NCBI GenBank assembly: GCA_918026815.1
Contig: CAKJVC010000092.1
Coordinates: 1,116,001-1,180,000, forward strand
Reading direction: 5' to 3'
DNA length: 64,000 bases
Origin: Chalara sp. BL73
Lineage: Eukaryota > Ascomycota > Leotiomycetes > Helotiales
Below the pieces are notes generated by a model, which did not search any database, was not told where the DNA came from, and saw only the letters and a program-made list of their open reading frames with translations. The translations under genes and the position numbers were made by a program. Below, one piece after another: positions 24,001-36,775 of this stretch; position 1 is the stretch's first letter; each line of letters starts with the position of its first letter.

Positions 24001-27000
24001 TTTGGCCGGAAATCATTGTGGACAGAAGTACTTCGGGAAACCTACGTGAGTGTCATCCGCATGCTCAACTCAGAAGCAACTATGCAGAGCGCGAGTGAGC
24101 GTACTCATTTAAAAACCCTTGGTGCTTGGTTGGGGTCAATCACCCTTGCTCGAGACAAGCCAATCAAATATAAAAACATTGCATTCAAGCAGCTGCTTCT
24201 AGAGGCATTCGATACGCAGCGCCTTCTAGTTGTCATTCCGTTCGTTTGCAAAGTTCTTGTTCAAGGACAGTCATCCACGGTCTTCAAGCCCCCTAATCCC
24301 TGGTTAATGGACATCATTTATCTTCTGGTCGAACTATATCACAATGCAGAACTCAAGCTGAATCTCAAATTTGAGATTGAAGTGTTATGCAAGGATTTGA
24401 AGCTTGATCTCAGCACAATAGTGCCTTCTGACGAAATTTCAAGCCGCGCTCCACTTATCGAAGAGAGTACGGAGCCCGTTGCGCCTGAGATGTTAGATAG
24501 ATTCGACAATCTCTCATTGAATGGATTAGGCGGCGGGGCTACAAATGGACGGTTTTCTCCCCAAGAAATTGTTTCTTCAATCCCCGATCTTGGACCCCTT
24601 CTCCAGTACCCACCCGAAAATACTTTGGTGGATGCGGGTAGGCTTCGTGAGATTGTGAGGTCTGCAATCACTCGGGCCGTGCAAGAAATAATTGCACCAG
24701 TCGTTGAGCGCTCGGTTACAATTGCCGCTATCTCTACTTCACAAATGATACATAAAGATTTTGCCACCGAACCCGATCCAAATCGTGTTCATGATGCTGC
24801 GGTCAATATGGTGAAGAAAACGGCGGGGAGTCTTGCTTTGGTAACCTCTAAGGAGCCATTAAGAGCAAGTATGACCAACTACATCAGACAATTGGCTCAA
24901 AACGTTCTCCCTCAAGGCCTTCCTGAAGGCAACATACTAATGTGTGTCAACTCCAACCTTGAAATTGCCTGCCGCCAGGTAGAAGAAAAAGCAGAGGAGC
25001 GTGCTGTGCCTGAAATCGAAGAACTTATTGAACCAGAGATGGAACATCGTCGAAACTGGGCCCTTCAACGACCCGATGAGGCTTATATGGGCCCGGACTT
25101 GAATCGCTGGTCTTGGACGATTCCTGCGCCCTTCAAGCTGCAGCCAAATCCCTCAGGATTGAACCAACAACAACTGAATATCTATGAGCAATTTGCAAGG
25201 CAACCGCGGCAACCATCCATCGGAGGCAGTGCACATATGCCTTCTACCTCAGATACGAACCGATCTATGGCAAACGACATCTTACAGGATCAATATCCAT
25301 CAGTGCCAAACCTTCCGACCCCAGCGGAACCCCCTGCCATGCCACGCATTAACGCCCAGCAACCCACCTATCCTCAAGTAAACTCTAGTCTCATCAACGG
25401 GAGAATTGGCCCTCTTCCAAACGACCCACGAATGGTTCATGATCAGGTTCTGAAAATTCTAAATATGCTAGAGGTCGTGGCGAAAGACGCCCCGGAGCAG
25501 CATTACACAGATTTGAAGCCTCCTCACCCTCTCTATGATGTGTTAGATGCTTTATATCAATTGATCATCAAACAAGCACAAGGCCCAGAAGCATTTGATA
25601 TTTACATCGTAGATAACATTTGTACTGTGCTATTCAGTAATAATGCCGAAAATCTTGTCATCGAGAGCTTAGTCCATGTTCTAGAGAATGCATGCAGGAT
25701 TGGTGGACGTACTGCCAGTCGTGTAGCTTATTTAATTGGACAGCAACCTGGCGAAGCCTTTCTCAATGTCCCCCTGATAACTGCACTATTGAAGGCAGAC
25801 ATGATTGAGTGGCGACAGGTCGACTCAGCTACGTCAAAGGCACTAGAACAGCAGAGAGAAGGCTCATTGGAGTTCTTCACGTCACTCCTTGAGAATGTTC
25901 TCCTGAATGATCGACCAGTGGCGCTATATGCCGACCTCGCAAAAAGTCTGGAGGTGGCATGGAAATGGATTGAGGAAGATCCTTCGCTCGAAGTTGGCCA
26001 GGTCCTCAAGCGAAAGCTAACTAGCTCTGGTCATCCACAAGATCTCAGTGCGGAGCCTGATGCGCGGTTACAAAGCAAACAAGATCAAATGGAATATGTC
26101 TTCCAAGAATGGATTCACCTATATATGAATCCTAACGCAGCTGATCGAACAAAATTACACTTCATCACTCAACTATACAACAAGCAAGTGATCAACAACC
26201 TGGATGACTTGGTCTTGTTCCTACGCTTGGCTATCGATGTATCTGTCAGTCATTTCGAGGTTCCAAACGGCGCTCTCAATGATTCATATGTACCAATTGA
26301 CTCGCTTGCTCACCTCATTACCAAGCTAGTTGTTGGTCGTGAGGCGCCTGGAGAAGTGAAGGGTGATAAAGCCAAGTTCCTGAAGACAATGTTGGCGGTT
26401 TGTGTATTGGTGTTGAACCATCATCATGTGAGCCGTGGAGAGCTTTACAACCAGAGAGTATTTGTTCGCTTGTTCTCTACGATGTTGATTCAGATCAACG
26501 CCGCTGCTGATGAGCTCAACGACTCGGAGAGAAAGGATATAACTCTAGCATTTGCAAGCACATTTGAGAAACTTGAGCCTTTGTACTTCCCAGGTTTCAT
26601 TTTTGGATGGCTTAGTTTAGTCAGCCACCGAGATTTCTTGCCGGCCATGATGAGAATCCCAGATGAGGCTGGGTGGGGACCACTTGCCAACATCTTACAG
26701 AAATTGATGTCGTACCTAGGCGATCTGCTCAAGGCAACAGTTCTGTCTGATGCGAGTGATATGATCTACAGAGGGACACTCAAGTTGATGTTAGCTCTAC
26801 AGCACGACTATCCGGATTTTCTTGCAGCACATCACACTCAGCTCTTGGCAAATATTCCAAGTCACTGCACCTACCTGCACAACATGATACTTGGCGCAAA
26901 TCCAGCTAAGTTCTCCAAGATGCCAGATCCATTACAGCCAGGCTTGAAGGTTGATCGTCTACCAGAGATTCGAGAGTCAGCGCAAGCCAACACTGAAGTC

Positions 27001-27661
27001 GAAGCAACATTACGACAAAGTGGCCTGTTTGATCTACTCGATCAAGCTTTGCAGAATGGTCCCGGTGAGGATGTAGTTGCTGCATTATGCAATGAGATCC
27101 AGATAAAGAGAAGACGCGACACCAGCTTTGCTTTCGTCCCAGTCAATGTCGATCTTAAGCTCATTGACGCCATTGTTACATACATTGGCATGCACTCAAT
27201 TGCAAAGGCCACCCAGAATGGTAATCCAATCTTTGTGCAAGACTCCCCGGCCGCAGAACTTCTCTCCATGCTTGCCAGAGAGTTAAAACCAGAAGCTCGC
27301 TACCGCTTGCTCAACAGCATCGTTAATCAGCTCCGATTCCCCAACAGTGAAACACACTTCTATTCTCAAGCCCTCCTCTCTATCTGGGGCAACGATTTGA
27401 ATGATCCGGAGGAAACTGAAGTTCGTCAGCAGATTACGAGGATATTGTTAGAGAGGCTCTTCACAAATTGGCCTCAGCCCTGGGGACTGACTGTCGTCTG
27501 TGGCGAGCTGATCAAGAATGATACATATCACTTCTTCGAGTCACCGTTTATCAAGTCGCAACCTGAGGCAAGTCCCAATTTTTCATTGTAAGGTACATCA
27601 TGCTAACTTTGAGCAGATCGGAGACAGGTTTGTCTCATTCGTACAAAACATGGGCTCATAA
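21015..27661 (+). CDS. NOT1: NOT1, scaffold of the CCR4-NOT deadenylase complex
   Basis: Four exons: 21015-21260, 21310-21634, 21683-27567 and 27617-27661, giving 2166 residues. Introns 1 and 2 are 49 and 48 bp GT-AG. Intron 3 (49 bp) has a GC donor (GAG|GCAAGT) with a CTAAC branch; splicing it gives the expected end FIKSQPEIGDRFVSF. NOT1 is the platform for the CAF1 and CCR4 nucleases and the NOT2/3/5 module, acting in mRNA deadenylation, repression and decay. Visible parts: a Ser/Pro-rich start, N-terminal HEAT repeats (about residues 60-850), the MIF4G-like CAF1-binding domain (about 930-1100, QQWFAEHLVEQRAKMQPNYH and LWTEVLRETYVSVI), the connector domain formerly DUF3819 (about 1170-1330) and the C-terminal NOT1 superfamily domain (about 1770-2151). 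Length and order match fungal NOT1. The ATG at 21015 is the first good start in frame. Confidence 0.97.
27568..27616 (+). other. GC-AG intron in NOT1
   Basis: The 49-bp last intron of NOT1 begins GCAAGT rather than GT and ends GAGCAG, with a branch-like GCTAAC 15 bp upstream of the junction. Without splicing, the frame ends after a short unrelated tail (ASPNFSL). With splicing, the conserved NOT1 C-terminus is produced. GC-AG introns are a known minority class spliced by the U2-type spliceosome. Confidence 0.85.
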
Positions 27662-30600
27662 GAAACGAGTGCCATGGTTTCATACCAAAGACCAATAACA
27701 AACCATACGCACACATCGCTTCGCATCACATCATAGCCCTCTTTCTACCTTGTTACATACATATCCCACTGGATCATAAACGGCGTTTTCTTTACAGATC
27801 AATGAAGATTTGTTTTATGCATAGCGAGCGAAGGGTTTGGTTTTTTGCGAGATTTGCTGCACCTCGGAGTGGAGCAAGGAACGAGAAATTCTCTTACTTT
27901 TTAATGCATCCTACATGATAATGTTTTTCCGGCTCCCGTCTTTCTTTGTATGTAGATGGGCAAAAGGATACGGAGGCGGGCAGGAACATATGGCGTGGTA
28001 TGGTTGTGGCTTTGTCACTCGGGTTTGGGTGGCGGTGCTTTTTGTAAACTATAATGGAGTCCTCTCATTGAACTTGTATTCTATACTTATTTGTATTACC
28101 ATAACTGTGCACACTCTTGGGTTGGTTCAACTACCTGTCATCGCTGGAATACTAAATGAGTTCGAGTAGTATTTGCGGTGCAAGAATCGTGCCCGATGAG
28201 GCAACGACCATCCTCCTTGTGCCTGGGATACTCTACTCTTCTTGTCCTGTATTCTATTGTGCTCTCGCATTTCGTATGTTCTCATTTGTGTTCCTCCTCA
28301 TAGGTTGCCAATCAATAACTACACTTGATACTAGACCACTACTATAGAAAAATTATCTGCCAAGACAACTTAATAGACTCACCTCCATTACACTTCAGAA
28401 GATGATAAAGGGTTTGAGAATATCTGTTCCTTGGTTTATTTTTGCTCAGTAGAACTCTCAGGGCAAACCAAAAGCTCTTTTTTGGCATGCCTCACTATTA
28501 TTGGTTTGGTTATTTGCCTCAAGCCTAATTTTAATGTACATTCTTATTCTTGATTCGACTGATGACGGGCTCGGCCATTATGAACATGTAAATCTGGCAA
28601 CAAAAACAAAAGTAATAAACTATGGTTGTCAATAAAAGCTAAACTCGCAATGAAAGTTCAGTTGTGTTTAATGCCTGTAAACAACAGAATTATGGGAAAG
28701 CAGTACTCTGTAGAATTAATTCAGCCAATACGCTTATTCCCGGTTTCAGCACAACCACAACGTACATATCTCAAGTGATGATTGCATACTGCTCATCCAC
28801 TAAAATAAAATGCAAACTCAGATGGTGGCTGTTGATTTGAGCCAGAATAAGAATGGTCTTTTATAGTCGATCCAAAAGTATCTATTTAGTAGCCTGGTTT
28901 CTCAGCTGGGAGTCAGAAGTTGTGTACTATCATCACATGTGCTCTCCTTGCTCTTCAGGTTTATAAATTAAGGCGCCAATTTCTTATCTTAATCTCACAC
29001 CATTCAAAAATATGCTTGGTGCAAAACACAGGAGTATCTCCATAACTCGACAAGGAGATCTCTGCAGTGACAAGTATCCACTTGAGCTCTGGTCATGATC
29101 AGAAGCAACATGCACCTTCCATCCTTGCTAGGCGCCCCTGTTCACTTTACGTCTATATATTAAATCGAAGAAACAGAGAGCGAACACTCTGCTGACAACA
29201 ACATTCATCAACACGATCCGAGTGGCATAATATTATCAACTCAGGAGGCTAAATCGACGTATGAAACCATCTGATAGTTTGTGGATTCAAATTTCATTAA
29301 AACCTCTCAGACTCTCATTCTACCTCATATATTTAGATACCATCCACAGTGAGTCTCTAATTGGATGTCCAGGTTTTGGGAAATAGAACTCTTTATAGTT
29401 TATATACAAGTCTTAGATAGTTGCCAATTCTTTCTACAAGGCAAGAATAAAAGGGCGTAGTGACACAAATTTGACTCTTCGTACTCTTAAAGGATATATT
29501 AACTCACTCTATCCCTTCTTTAAACGCTTCAATTTAGAGATAGGCAATTCCCTGAGTGTCCGAAGGTCTGTAAGGAAATCAACTTAAGTAAACAGTATAT
29601 CAGACTCACGTTCTCATATTCTAGAACATGCCCTTGCATCATCCTTACTACATTGTGAAGTCTAACGGTTGCATTTCTGTTTATCAGATATTTATGGGAG
29701 TAGGCAATAAAGAATTAGTTAACAACGAAATCAATTCGACAAGACTCAAATCCACAGATTAAAAATTACAGAGGCTTAGGTCCTCAATTCATACTCAGAA
29801 TAGCCCTATTAAATGGCAGGAACAACGACGTAAAGCATATAACCAAGAGCATAATGGTCTGGCAAAATTCAAAGTTCACACGTCTGGATTTGGCAACGCT
29901 TGTAATCTCTTGGTCATGCGTCTTTTCGAGAGCGAAATGCTATTTACAATCAGCACAGAAATCATGGCTTTTTGGTGCATGACAGGAGCCAAGAATTCAC
30001 AAATGCAGTGCTATTATATTGAATGTGCATGCCTCAAGAGGTATATATTAGGATTGTAAATATTTCTTATTTCTCACATTTCGTAAAAATTTATAGTTAT
30101 TTTCCAATGACCAAGTAGTAAAGCCTGCGAACATAGACACTGATTCAATAATGATAGCATTCTCAAAGGACATTTCCGAAAATCTTCAAGACTGTAACTC
30201 ACTAGGCTGAAATTTTCCTGCTTCATCTCTCTCTAATATTCTTGCTATTTGACATGTAAGGGAATTTATCAGTAGCCAGTGACGAAAAGCCAAATAGTAA
30301 CCACACTTACCCTCCTTTTCATGATGTTTTGACAGCATATCATCATTACTTGAAGCACACATTAACGTTTCACTTTATCCAAGTCGCTCCCAGCAAGCAA
30401 GTATAAAGTAAGCATCCAGAATGACCTTCATTCTGAATCCTCACTTTCCTACAAAATTCAGGATAGTTCCGTTTCTGGGCCGGATAGATAATTCAGAAAT
30501 TCAAATATCCTTTATTCTTCTATTCTAATGATAGAGAACTCAAAATCGCCTACCTGCAAATCAAAAGTGCACTTTTTTGTAATAACACCATTCTTTTGAA

Positions 30601-32200
30601 GTTCCAAAGCATATTAAAGTGCAAATAAAGGGTTTCCAATCCCGCACCTAGACGTATAGTGTTGCAAGATAGGGAGGCCGATCTTTATATTGTTAGGATC
30701 ATAGGTTGAACCTGCATGTAATTAAATTTGGGACAATACTCTCCATCGCCTGCATAATTATCATGGTCTTTTCCACGTCAGCAAAAGAGAACTGGACAGC
30801 AACCTGCCTCGAGCCGATGTATTCAATGCTACCCTGTATGAAAACAGCAATTAAGTGCCAAATTATATCTTCTCTCCTAAGCGTCGATGTTCAAGAATAC
30901 AAGGGTGTGGGCGATAATATACGACGTATAGTATTATTGTTATATAATATTATATCATATAACACAGCTGCTATAAGCTTAGCTAGTACTAAAATAATTT
31001 ATATTGTATTAAGCTTCTCGTGGCCAAGGAGGCCAGAATTAATCAATTGTATTAAGACAAGTACCAATAAGCTTACGGATCCTCCTACCGCTCCACAGAA
31101 CACTAAACCAGCTTAACTCATTGAGGGGCATAGCAAAAGCTTAAGAATAAAACCGCCGCAAGAAGTCGATAAGAAACCACAATAAGAGAGTTCATTTCCC
31201 TTTATTTCATCCACAATTAGTACTACCCATATGAAGAAGACTGCAAAAGCTTTGAAGGTCGCCAAATGTGAAGGTTGATCAGCCGAACTATACTAACTTC
31301 CGCGAAAGTTGTTTATGATTTGTCGAAATAAATAGAAGGAAGTGTACTCACTACTGATGCTACTAGATAGTGAATCCTGCGCATAGTGATCCTATCGCTT
31401 AATGGCGATACTTAAGCGTCATTGACCACATGTTTTATGACTTGCGCACAGATCTCAGCCGGTATTGTTATTTCCTCACCCTCTGATATACTTCGCACGT
31501 CGCAAATCGTTTATTCTATCTTGTCATACGTATAGGGTGACAATTTGGGAGACACATGTGATTGATCCTTCTTCTTAGTATCCTAAGCCAGCCTACGACC
31601 TAATTGAAGGGGAGATTACCGCTTTGACTTCTGGAGCCCACGGTCAAAGGTTGGAGTAGCTGGAGCGTGGAGTTAAGAGATCAGCTCGCCCGCCCGATTC
31701 ACGTGTTAGCGGTCTATCCGAGTCCCGTTGTTGAGCAACTGCGCTAGAGAATACATTTCGTTTTAGAATATATTGGAGAGCTGGCTTCTTCCCATAGAGA
31801 ATGGGTATTAGAGGCACATTTTGATATCCAAGTTTGCTCATAGATATCTAGCAGTGGGCTGTACGTGGGATAGAAGATGAGTCTCGTTGAAGGAGGAGAG
31901 GGGGAGTGTTGTTTGTATAAAGATACTTAGATTATCAACATAGTTCAATGATAGCGACAAATTGCAGACAGAATCACCTTCAGTGGGACTCAAGTTGGGA
32001 AGGAAAGAAATCGCGCATTGATTGCTCAAGAATCTAGATATAGCAAAGATTTTCATCAACAGTAAGGGCCACCATACAACCAAGTTAGGAGAATATTAGA
32101 AAATGAAAGGTCTGGCAATGCGTGAAAAAGATATGAGAACCGCTTCGAGAGGTAACGGGAAGAAGCCAGTGAATTGGCGTTAGTTCTTCGTCTTGACGTT
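27662..32200. other. AT-rich gene desert
   Basis: About 4.5 kb between the NOT1 stop and the 3' end of the retropepsin-like gene. Open frames are short and not supported (for example 27837-28169, 28156-28347 and 30706-31116). The sequence is visibly AT-rich, with long TA/AAT stretches near 30.9-31.0 kb. This could be sequence degraded by repeat-induced point mutation, but I recognised no transposon core, long terminal repeat or inverted terminal repeat. No tRNA or other RNA gene seen. Confidence 0.5.
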
Positions 32201-33462
32201 TTAGTTCGCAGTAGCTTGCCCGGAGCTTTTATTTTCGATTCCCAAGTTGTGTAGTGAGTCAGTCTTAGTCTCAGGCGCAGCCTTCTCATAGGTTGGGGGA
32301 GGAGCATAGAGTCGCTCCTGTAAACTTTCCATAGCAGCTTTCTTTTCAGCCGGACTCCCGGGGCTACTCAAGATTTCGTGCCCCTGCTTTTGAAGAATTT
32401 CGAAATCTCTCTTGAGATCTTCTCTTTTTCCGCGGAGATTTGCAACCTCATTGGCAGCATACCTCTTTGCGTCCTTGATTTTGTCACTTTCTTTGAGATC
32501 TGCAGCCCCATATTCGCCAACATCCCTCTCCAAGTCCCTGATTTCTGGCAGGTAACTCTTAATTCGGCCGTCGATATTTCGCTCCATGGCGGAAAAAATC
32601 GCCTCCGCCGAGTCTATATGAGTGTTAGCGATTTGAGCTGTGGAAATCTGTAGTAGGCGTACCGTCCGGTCCAAGGTTTTCGACGGCTACAATATCCGGG
32701 AGCTGACTTGTCAAATTCGGTACATCGAGAAGCTTGTCTCTGTGGATAGACTCAGCACCAATGATGAGGTCAAAGTGCTGGTTGGGAGATATCAGGAAAC
32801 GCATGTCTCGGAAAACTCGAGTGCTCTTCCTGTGATACCACGTCAAGTAGACGGCGGCCTCAGGGATGAGTTGGTGCCCAGTTATGCCAGTGGCACCCAC
32901 TTCCTCTTCTTTAGTCAAGGAGCAGAATGCTGACTCCGGATACTCAAGCACATCTTCCACGAACCTCCTTGAGACGATGTTGCCTTGCATATTGCCAGTA
33001 TCGATAGTGCATTTCGCCTCCATTGCGACATGATGCTTGTCCTTGTCCCGACGAGTTGAGAGTACGTAGACAGGTAGGAGCCAAGGTGACGAGTTAGCAT
33101 AAGTCTATCGAAGACTTCGGTTAGTTGATATGGTAATTAGTGAGGAGATTCGGCATACCTCCGACCGGGGCTGCACAGTTCCCTGACCAATGATTGTATG
33201 GTTCTGCTTAGAACTTTTGGTACAAAAGGTTTTCAGAAGACGATCAAGCCAAGTATGTTTCTGGGATTTATAGGTCAAATCTTTATGAAGATCATCATCC
33301 GCGAGCGCGGTATTCGATCCTTTGAAGAGCGCCGCTGAGGCTGAGCACGTGGCATCAGGAAGATTCGAGGGAAGGAAGCCACCATGGACTACAGTTTCGT
33401 TAGCAACTACTACAGATAACAGAAACTGGCAGCCTACCGTTTTCCACTATTGTTTCTGGCAT
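32201..33462 (-). CDS. Unknown protein with a retropepsin-like aspartic protease domain
   Basis: Four minus-strand exons: 33438-33462, 33159-33388, 32663-33104 and 32201-32613, 369 residues. All three introns (49-54 bp) are GT-AG, with branch-like CTAAC or CTAACC sites, and every junction keeps the frame, which argues for a live gene. The central part looks like a single-lobe (A2-type) aspartic protease fold. An Asp-Thr-Gly triad sits in CTIDTGNMQGNIVSRRF (Asp120), and an FDLIIGAESI segment (about residues 196-205) matches the hydrophobic-hydrophobic-Gly strand that follows in retropepsins. The tail (about 215-330) is charged and helical, probably coiled coil. No signal peptide. No reverse transcriptase, integrase or gag was seen next to it, so it is not an obvious retroelement fragment. 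Function is unknown; proteolysis is not proven because the flap and dimer contacts cannot be judged. Confidence 0.75.
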
Positions 33463-35449
33463 GATGTTGGGACTGAATCGAGCGTGGAGTGTCCAAACTT
33501 GGAGAGTTGATTATATTCGGGTTACTTTGCCATGCTGGAGCACCACCGCTCGTCTTATAGACCGTGCCATTAAACCCAATGGTTCGCAAGGTTAGAGCCT
33601 CATGGGATATTGCCGCGTTTTGGGTTACACACAAAAGATAATCCCGCAGATGATGAAGCCAAATTACGCTTCTCTCCTCGGATATAGGCGCGATGTCCAG
33701 CCTCTTACCTGATGCAAACTATGGCGTTTGCGAATTCGGCCATTCGCCAAGGCAGAGTATGATGCAACAGTAAGGCAGCACCAATGGCGACACATTTTCG
33801 CAATGCGGCGGCCAGAGAGGTGGTATATAAAATCCATCAGCTGAACGATGAGGAGCAGGAGCGGTGTGGAAGGCCGTTTAGTTAGTAAGCAACAGCGTCC
33901 AACCAAAAACCCAGATCATTCCAGACGAGATACTTCATGTCCCGCAGTGAAAGGCAATCAACCAAGAGACCAAAAGCCTCCGGCACGCCCGTGATGTGCC
34001 AGTATTGGAGTTGGCGAACAAGGGTTTTGGTTTCAAGTCCGGCCTAAGGGAAGTCCGACGGCTCAGCTGAGAGCCTCATAAGAGACCTATATTCAACACG
34101 GCGGGACGCTGGTATTACTACCCTCGCGCTTTCATATAAGATGGGCGATAGTCTCCCATTCTGCATCGCCATGGTGGACGACAACGTGTCCTGGGGCGTA
34201 AAGAGGTTCGAAGACCAGAGAAAAGATAATTCACTGGCCCTTATGCTGCGGATGCTACATAGATGAGAGACGCTATTGACGCTGAGCAGTGATAGGGTGC
34301 GGAGGCATTTTGTCGTTGAACAAAGATTTCTTTATTCAATTCGAATTGCGATTTGGTTTGGGCTCAGCGGTTCCAGCCTTCCATATATATCTACTTCGAG
34401 CTAATTAGGCGGTCGTCCTGCGAGTCTTCGTAATGCGCCGAGTGGTCTTTCTTTTGGAGCCGCATGCTTACGTGTGGTTTTGTCGTGCATCAAGGCTGCA
34501 TTATATTCACCCCGGATGCAGTATATAAGCCTGCAGGAGTCAGCAACAGCCAGCGTGAGCGGTGCCAGCGCATTGCCCATCCATATCAGTGATTGCCTCG
34601 GATTCGTCGCAAAGGAGGTGACAATGCTCGGAGCTACTAATAATTCTTCTTTCTGTACATATTATCTACTTCCATTCCACTACCATGCGAGTCTGCTTAC
34701 CTGAGATGATTTTTCTTTGGCGAGAGTGAATTTTCCTGTTATTCTAGTCGCCGCTCCTTTACCATCCTTGTCTGTCATTAGCACTTCACAACCTCTCGCC
34801 ACTGCGAACATCTATCCTGTGAGAGCAAAGGAAATAGCAAATAGAAAACCACGCATTTTTTCAAGGAGTGCCCATAAAGCTCAAGTGCCGCACCACAGCT
34901 TCCCTCCTCTTGAGAAGAAAATTCATAGAAGCTTTCGAGCTCTCATCATACCAGCGCTTGTTTAGGTGGTTAAAATCCACAAAATTAGGTGAGCCAGAAC
35001 GACGAAGTAGTTTTGGTTGAAAGCACTTCGCGAGTCGTTTGCCACCAGTGTTGATATGCTACTCTTCGGGAAGTGAAAAACATCAGTCTGGAGTGTCACA
35101 ATCGGTCAGATTCTAACGGCCAATTAGAAGGATATTCTGGGTCAAGGTTACCAGCATAAACTCTCACTTACATGAAGCCGCATACAACCACAACTGACCA
35201 TGGGGGGTATTGCGCTCCCTTGTCTACTTTGCAGCATGCGATAGAAATCTCTGCCAATACCGGCTTGTGCTCGCAGTTTAGGCTTTTGTTGCTGATAAAG
35301 CTCTGCCCAGCCAGAAAACCAGAGCCGCCGTCCGAGCTATCGTACTTGAAAGGATGTAGGGTAGTATATCCTGAAGAGGGCATTCAGACGAGAACGCAGA
35401 CCACCAACAGGCATTCGTTCTTTCGAAATTTGCGAGATCAAGCAGTAAA
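33463..35449. other. Intergenic between the retropepsin-like and DUF6594 genes
   Basis: Two start codons point apart, so this 2 kb should hold both promoters. Short frames at 33664-33906 (minus), 34474-34704 and 34717-34965 (plus) do not open on ATG or lack any motif. An ATG-started frame of 111 codons (35172-35507) overlaps the start of the DUF6594 gene in another frame and may act as an upstream ORF in its leader. No repeat or RNA gene seen. Confidence 0.45.
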
Positions 35450-36775
35450 ATGGCTCAACTTGAACCCCGACCGTCCAATTCACCTCCAAGTTATAGCTCC
35501 AGATTAGAGGCAGCTCCCCCAACGCGTAGGCTATGCCCCCACTGCACCCCCAGTGGCGAACGTTTGCCACCTAAAAAGGATCTCAATCAGCCTTTACCTG
35601 GCTGGCCAAATTTGGCTAGGGTTGTTACAGACAATCCTGGGCTTGAGGCATTTCAATCCTTCAGAGACTTGAATATTAAGAGTTTGCTCTATTATCAGGC
35701 CGAGCTCCACCAGTTGAGAGCAAGACTTCACAATCAGGAATGGACAGACCTTGAAGGTCATCGTAAATTCACAGGCTGTGAAGAAGAGTTTCTTAATGAG
35801 AGTGTCGAACACTTGTTGGAATCTAAATACAAAGAGGACCGCCTGGCTCGGAAGCAGTTTGATTTGATCAACGAGATACGGGAAGTCTTGGAGAAATACA
35901 GTTTGTCCCTACTAATGTTTCTGACGTCAAGTTATTGACTCAACTGCTTTACAGATGCAGCCCTTATCCAGTACTCTCAAATCACAGCATTTCCGAAAGC
36001 TGAACCTTTTAACGTCACAACGCTGCGGAGATTGCTGATTGCAGAGCCCGCCTTGAAGATTAATGGGGCCGGCTCACAGAGCTGGGGTGATATTGATATT
36101 GTGTCAACGATACAGGACCCACAGAAAGGCCCTTCAATCGGCCAACTGGCCTTGAACCTTCTTCCCAGTCTTTTCAGACCGAAAAACAGGGAAGAGGATA
36201 AACTAGACCTTATATTTCCTCACTCCGACTATGAAGTAGACGGCCTCACTCGCTGGGTGGCTACTAAATGGATACCTTTCGTGCTAAGTTTCCGCAAGTG
36301 GTGGGAAAAGGTCAAGATATTGCCCCCTGATGTTGAAAATGCGCTCGGGGCTCTATGGTCGAACACCAGGTCACAGGAACCTACATGCTCTTGCAAGAAA
36401 GCGGTAACTCTCAACACATTCTCCAAACGTCGTATTCTGCACTTTACGTCTGGGGTGGCGACTATTGCAGCTTGTGCTCTCCCGGTAGCCGCCATAACGG
36501 TGCTTTCTAAACTCCATTCGAATAGTGAAGTGCTCGGGGTCATTGCTCTCTTCGCTGTGGCTTTCGCGGGCGGACTCATGTCCCTAAGTGGTGGAGCTCG
36601 CAGTGTTGATATATTTACCGCTACAGCTGCGTACGTGTTTCTTTCTTGACGCGATGTATTGGCACTGTTGCCAGATGCTAACGATCGCAGGTTCTCAGCT
36701 GTTATGGTTGTCTTTGTTCAGAATCAAAATCAGAATGGTGGCTCGTGTCCACAGTGTGTTAGTACACAGAGCTGA
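35450..36775 (+). CDS. DUF6594 domain membrane protein
   Basis: Three exons: 35450-35900, 35955-36630 and 36691-36775, 403 residues. Intron 1 (54 bp) has a GTTTGT donor; intron 2 (60 bp) has GTACGT and a CTAAC branch. The family is large in filamentous ascomycetes and has no known function. Signs of the family: LPGWPNLARVVTDNPGLEAF near residue 48, then FRDLNIKSLLYYQAELHQLR, the joined NAALIQYSQI segment, and a C-terminal membrane block. I see three hydrophobic helices: ILHFTSGVATIAACALPVAA, EVLGVIALFAVAFAGGLMSL and, across the second junction, DIFTATAAFSAVMVVFV. The N-terminus is Pro-rich and carries CPHC. Members are probably anchored by the C-terminal helices with the helical N-terminal part in the cytosol. 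The intron assignments are supported because each restores a conserved family segment. Confidence 0.85.

Noticed and set aside
30706..31116. 136-codon frame in the AT-rich desert as a retrotransposon remnant
   Set aside because: Opens on TTG, no reverse transcriptase, RNase H or integrase motif, and no flanking terminal repeats.
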